A DNA stretch of 16,469 nucleotides, taken from Clostridiales bacterium UBA6363 (lineage in GTDB: Bacteria; Bacillota; Clostridia; UBA1381). Of this stretch, positions 14,178 through 16,469 are shown one piece after another. The translations under genes and the position numbers were made by a program. The notes under the pieces are model-generated. The model saw only the letters and a list, made by a program, of their open reading frames with translations, was not told where the DNA came from and did no database searches. Positions within the stretch are counted from its first letter, which is position 1, and each line of letters begins with the position of its first letter. The DNA lies in assembly GCA_002438865.1 (NCBI GenBank), contig DJRJ01000031.1:1-16469 (forward strand), in the 5' to 3' direction.

Positions 14178-15350
14178 TTAAAAATAGCTTACCTTTATTC
14201 GTTTCCCCATTTGTCGGAGGCATTTTGAAAGTTCCTCGACAAGGTTCATTTTTATATTAAAGTTAATCGGCAGTTCGGGATTTTGATGCGCCGGGTTTAC
14301 CGCCCGTCCGACATAGAAATTTATGTCGGTCGCCTCCTCGAAAAGAAGCCTGCATATAAGCGAAGCGCCGTCATGCTTATATCCCCAATGCGAATAGCTT
14401 TCGTTTGTGTTTAAATAATCTTTTGCGTATTCCAATACCTTGTTTATTGTTATAACGCCCTCCGTAACCAGATCCACGCCCTCGATTTCCGCTGTGGGCG
14501 GTATATCGGAGCTTTCAAAGTTAAGGCTCGGCTTTAACGGCTTTTTAAGATATTTCGCCGCAATTGTGGAGGTTGTTCCCCCGCAGACGATATGTTTTCC
14601 CTCTTTTGAGAAGAACAGCGACATCATACGGTCGCAGTCATCTCTGTTTGACGGCGGCCCGAACAGCAGATTTACGGGAGAGCGCCTGCGTATGCGTACA
14701 ACGCACGCAGTGGCGTCATCGCCGGGTTTTTCGCCGTACAGCTTAAAGCACTCGTCAACAAGGATTGTCGCAAGTGTTTTTGCCGTAAATCCTCCGCAGG
14801 TGAGCGGCTCGAGAAAATCAATAATATCCTCACGTTTCCAGCCGAAATTATAGGCAATGCCTATTCCGGCGTGCGGACAGCCGTCGCTCATTGCGATAAA
14901 CGTATCGTCCTCCTGAAGGTCTATTACCGACTTGTACACCTTTTTGCCGTCAATGTTCATTTCCGATTTGGGATAATCATAGTTCTTATTATTTCGGAAA
15001 AGAATTATCTGCGGATTGTCGTACTGTATAAGCTCGGCGGTTTCGTTGTCTATCAGGTGGATAATTGTAAACGTTGAATACGCAACACCTCTGACGGAGC
15101 AGATAGGGAGCGTTGCCGCAATAGTAGAAACACATTCCTCAAGCGACAATCCCTCCGCCATCATAGTCGATATTATTTTTGATGTGAGTGTGGACAGGAT
15201 ACTGGCTTTCACGCCGCTGCCGAGTCCGTCGGCAAGCACAATGACCGTTGAGTTTTCGTCCTGCTCAACCACGTCCACGTGATCACCGCAAAGCTGTTCG
15301 CCGTAATGGTTTATGCTCTTGTATCCTATATCTGCACATAAGTTATTCAT
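14178..15350 (-). CDS. SpoIIE-family (PP2C-type) Ser/Thr phosphatase with an extra C-terminal domain
   Basis: A 390-aa cytoplasmic protein. Residues about 1-222 form a SpoIIE/PP2C domain with metal-binding acidic residues at expected places: GD (22-23), LADGLGSG (39-46, D41), SDG (155-157, D156) and GDDATACVV (210-218). Residues about 225-390 are an additional domain with FGPPSNRDDCDRMM, a Gly-rich turn VCGGTTSTIAAKYL (255-268) and EIEGVDLVTEGVITINKVLEYA (288-309). I cannot assign its fold. The ATG overlaps the end of the sensor hydrogenase gene by 8 nt, with GGAGA upstream, and the group B hydrogenase gene follows 19 nt later. SpoIIE-type phosphatases usually act on phosphorylated anti-sigma-antagonist proteins, but none is encoded here. 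Context suggests it is the output of the H-cluster sensor. Confidence 0.9.
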   Translation of the reverse strand: MNNLCADIGYKSINHYGEQLCGDHVDVVEQDENSTVIVLADGLGSGVKASILSTLTSKIISTMMAEGLSLEECVSTIAATLPICSVRGVAYSTFTIIHLIDNETAELIQYDNPQIILFRNNKNYDYPKSEMNIDGKKVYKSVIDLQEDDTFIAMSDGCPHAGIGIAYNFGWKREDIIDFLEPLTCGGFTAKTLATILVDECFKLYGEKPGDDATACVVRIRRRSPVNLLFGPPSNRDDCDRMMSLFFSKEGKHIVCGGTTSTIAAKYLKKPLKPSLNFESSDIPPTAEIEGVDLVTEGVITINKVLEYAKDYLNTNESYSHWGYKHDGASLICRLLFEEATDINFYVGRAVNPAHQNPELPINFNIKMNLVEELSKCLRQMGKRIKVSYF

Positions 15351-16469
15351 CTGCTATGGTCTCCTTCAGCTTGGTAAGTGCGATTTTCGTTTCGGCAGCC
15401 GTCTCGCCCAAAAGCGATGCGATTTCCTGTACAATACGCATCTGGCGGTCAACCACCTTGTCCGTTATTTCTATAGTCTGCTTGCTTATGTTCTCTTTCT
15501 GCTCACGGACGGTTTCTTCGTCCGTTATGTCACGCATTATGCACACGAGAAGTTTGTAGTCCTTATCGTGAATGATTGTCTGCTCCACGTATCTTTCATA
15601 TTCCGCAAGGTAAACACGCTTGTTGCGCAAATCCCTGCCGCTTTGAAGAACGTTTAAAAACAGCTTTGGATCAAGCACGCGGATTACCTGGTCGCCCAGA
15701 ATATCCTTTGCACTGCGCAAATTCATAATCTTTAATGCCGCTTTGTTAATTTGCTGTACCTCAAGCGCCTCGTTAAGCACAAACAGACCGTTCGGCGTGT
15801 TCTTTACAATCGTATCGGAGAATGACTCCGCCTTGTCTTTGAGATACGGCAGACACATTGATATTTCCGCCTTGCCCTGGTATATCGCCACAGCCTTTTC
15901 ACGGCAGGTATCGTATCCGCACGAACCGCAGTTCAGCTCGTCGGACGGCTTTGTTTTGCCCATCTGACGGAGAATTTCTTCAATCTCCGCATCGGTCGGC
16001 GGCTGGAGTTTTCTTTCTATAACCTCAAAGCTTTTGTGCATTTCAAGGCTGTCCGGCTGTACAACGTCAAAATCGTTTTTGCCGGCAAAGTTTGCAACAG
16101 CCATATAATCCTGTATCGGGGCACGGTGGAATTTTTCCATTATAGGCCCGCCGACACAGCTGCCGATACAGGCGGACATTTCGATAAAGCACTTATGTAT
16201 CTTGCCCTGTTCAATGTCCTTGAGCGCAGCAATGCAGTTTTCCACGCCGTCTATCGCCATATAGGTATAGTCGGGGTTATCCTGCGCCATTGTTTTTAAA
16301 ATTCCGCCGGTAGTGGGGAAGAAACGGGCACGGCTGTCATTATCAAAATCCATTTGAGCCTCAAGTTCTATGCCCTCATCTTTGAGCCATTTTGTAAGCT
16401 CATCAAACGTCAGTACGGCGTCAACTATGCCCTCATAATGCGCCGCTTCGTCCTTTTTTGCAACGCACG
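15343..16469 (-). CDS. Sensory [FeFe]-hydrogenase-like protein with PAS domain (HydS/group C-like), 5' end outside the window
   Basis: The reading frame stays open to the right edge, so about 375 C-terminal residues are visible and ATG 16353 is internal, not the start. Counting from the first whole codon (Cys, 16467-16465), the sequence opens with CVAKKDEA, the second half of H-cluster motif L2. L3 is IEMSACIGSCVGG, with H-cluster cysteines at about 100 and 104; the usual GGC is GSC. An Fe-S motif follows (C180, C183, C188, C205), then a PAS domain (about 215-315, NTPNGLFVLN through MRDITDEE) and a helical C-terminus (QEIASLLGETAAETK) that looks like a signalling helix without a kinase domain. 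H-domain plus PAS is the plan of sensory HydS proteins described in Ruminococcus albus and Thermotoga relatives. It probably senses H2 or redox state and acts through the coupled phosphatase. Confidence 0.88.
   Translation of the reverse strand, partial: CVAKKDEAAHYEGIVDAVLTFDELTKWLKDEGIELEAQMDFDNDSRARFFPTTGGILKTMAQDNPDYTYMAIDGVENCIAALKDIEQGKIHKCFIEMSACIGSCVGGPIMEKFHRAPIQDYMAVANFAGKNDFDVVQPDSLEMHKSFEVIERKLQPPTDAEIEEILRQMGKTKPSDELNCGSCGYDTCREKAVAIYQGKAEISMCLPYLKDKAESFSDTIVKNTPNGLFVLNEALEVQQINKAALKIMNLRSAKDILGDQVIRVLDPKLFLNVLQSGRDLRNKRVYLAEYERYVEQTIIHDKDYKLLVCIMRDITDEETVREQKENISKQTIEITDKVVDRQMRIVQEIASLLGETAAETKIALTKLKETIADE

Noticed and set aside
16351..16353. ATG 16353 as the start of the sensor hydrogenase
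   Set aside because: The frame remains open to the window edge and upstream codons encode CVAKKDEA, part of H-cluster motif L2, so the gene begins outside the window.

Overview
The window looks like chromosomal DNA of an anaerobic, low-to-mid GC Firmicute of the class Clostridia, most likely a hydrogen-evolving fermenter of the gut type. The evidence is a PolC-type replicative polymerase, Mini-III RNase in a cysE-cysS-mrnC operon, a transketolase split into two genes, consensus SigA promoters with 17-bp spacers, simple hairpin-plus-U-tract terminators, and several [FeFe]-hydrogenase-family genes. The genus cannot be named from this sequence alone.

Layout, left to right. Positions 1-475 hold no convincing protein gene. 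They hold a strong promoter, a long structured transcript candidate (about 59-268) with its own terminator, and a second terminator at 403-433. On the + strand follows a secreted D,D-carboxypeptidase of the DacF/PBP5 family (545-1684). On the - strand come tRNA-Pro(GGG) with consensus promoter and terminator, a short block of REP-like hairpins, and the 4-kb polC gene, which starts with TTG. polC is transcribed divergently from a + strand gene for a CBM9-like protein; their -35 boxes lie 2 bp apart.

From 11929 down to 7061 (- strand) runs one tightly packed operon: cysE, cysS, mrnC, transketolase N half, transketolase C half and a small lipoprotein. Genes overlap or lie a few bases apart, and one consensus promoter sits in front of cysE. 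It joins cysteine synthesis and cysteinyl-tRNA charging to 23S rRNA maturation and the non-oxidative pentose phosphate pathway. The operon ends at a hairpin shared with the converging CBM9-like gene.

A small + strand gene of unknown function (12163-12495) is followed at once by a MITE-like block of inverted and direct repeats and a strong terminator.

The right end (- strand, 16469 to 12734) is the most interesting part. A putative hydrogen- or redox-sensing [FeFe]-hydrogenase homologue with a C-terminal PAS domain (HydS-like; cut by the window edge) is followed by a SpoIIE/PP2C-type phosphatase with an extra C-terminal domain, then by a group B-like [FeFe] hydrogenase with several Fe-S clusters. 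The first two genes overlap by 8 bp and the third follows after 19 bp. The arrangement suggests that an H-cluster protein senses H2 or redox state and passes a signal through protein dephosphorylation. HydS-phosphatase neighbourhoods are already known in Clostridia and Thermotogae; the group B partner and the extra phosphatase domain are the less understood parts.
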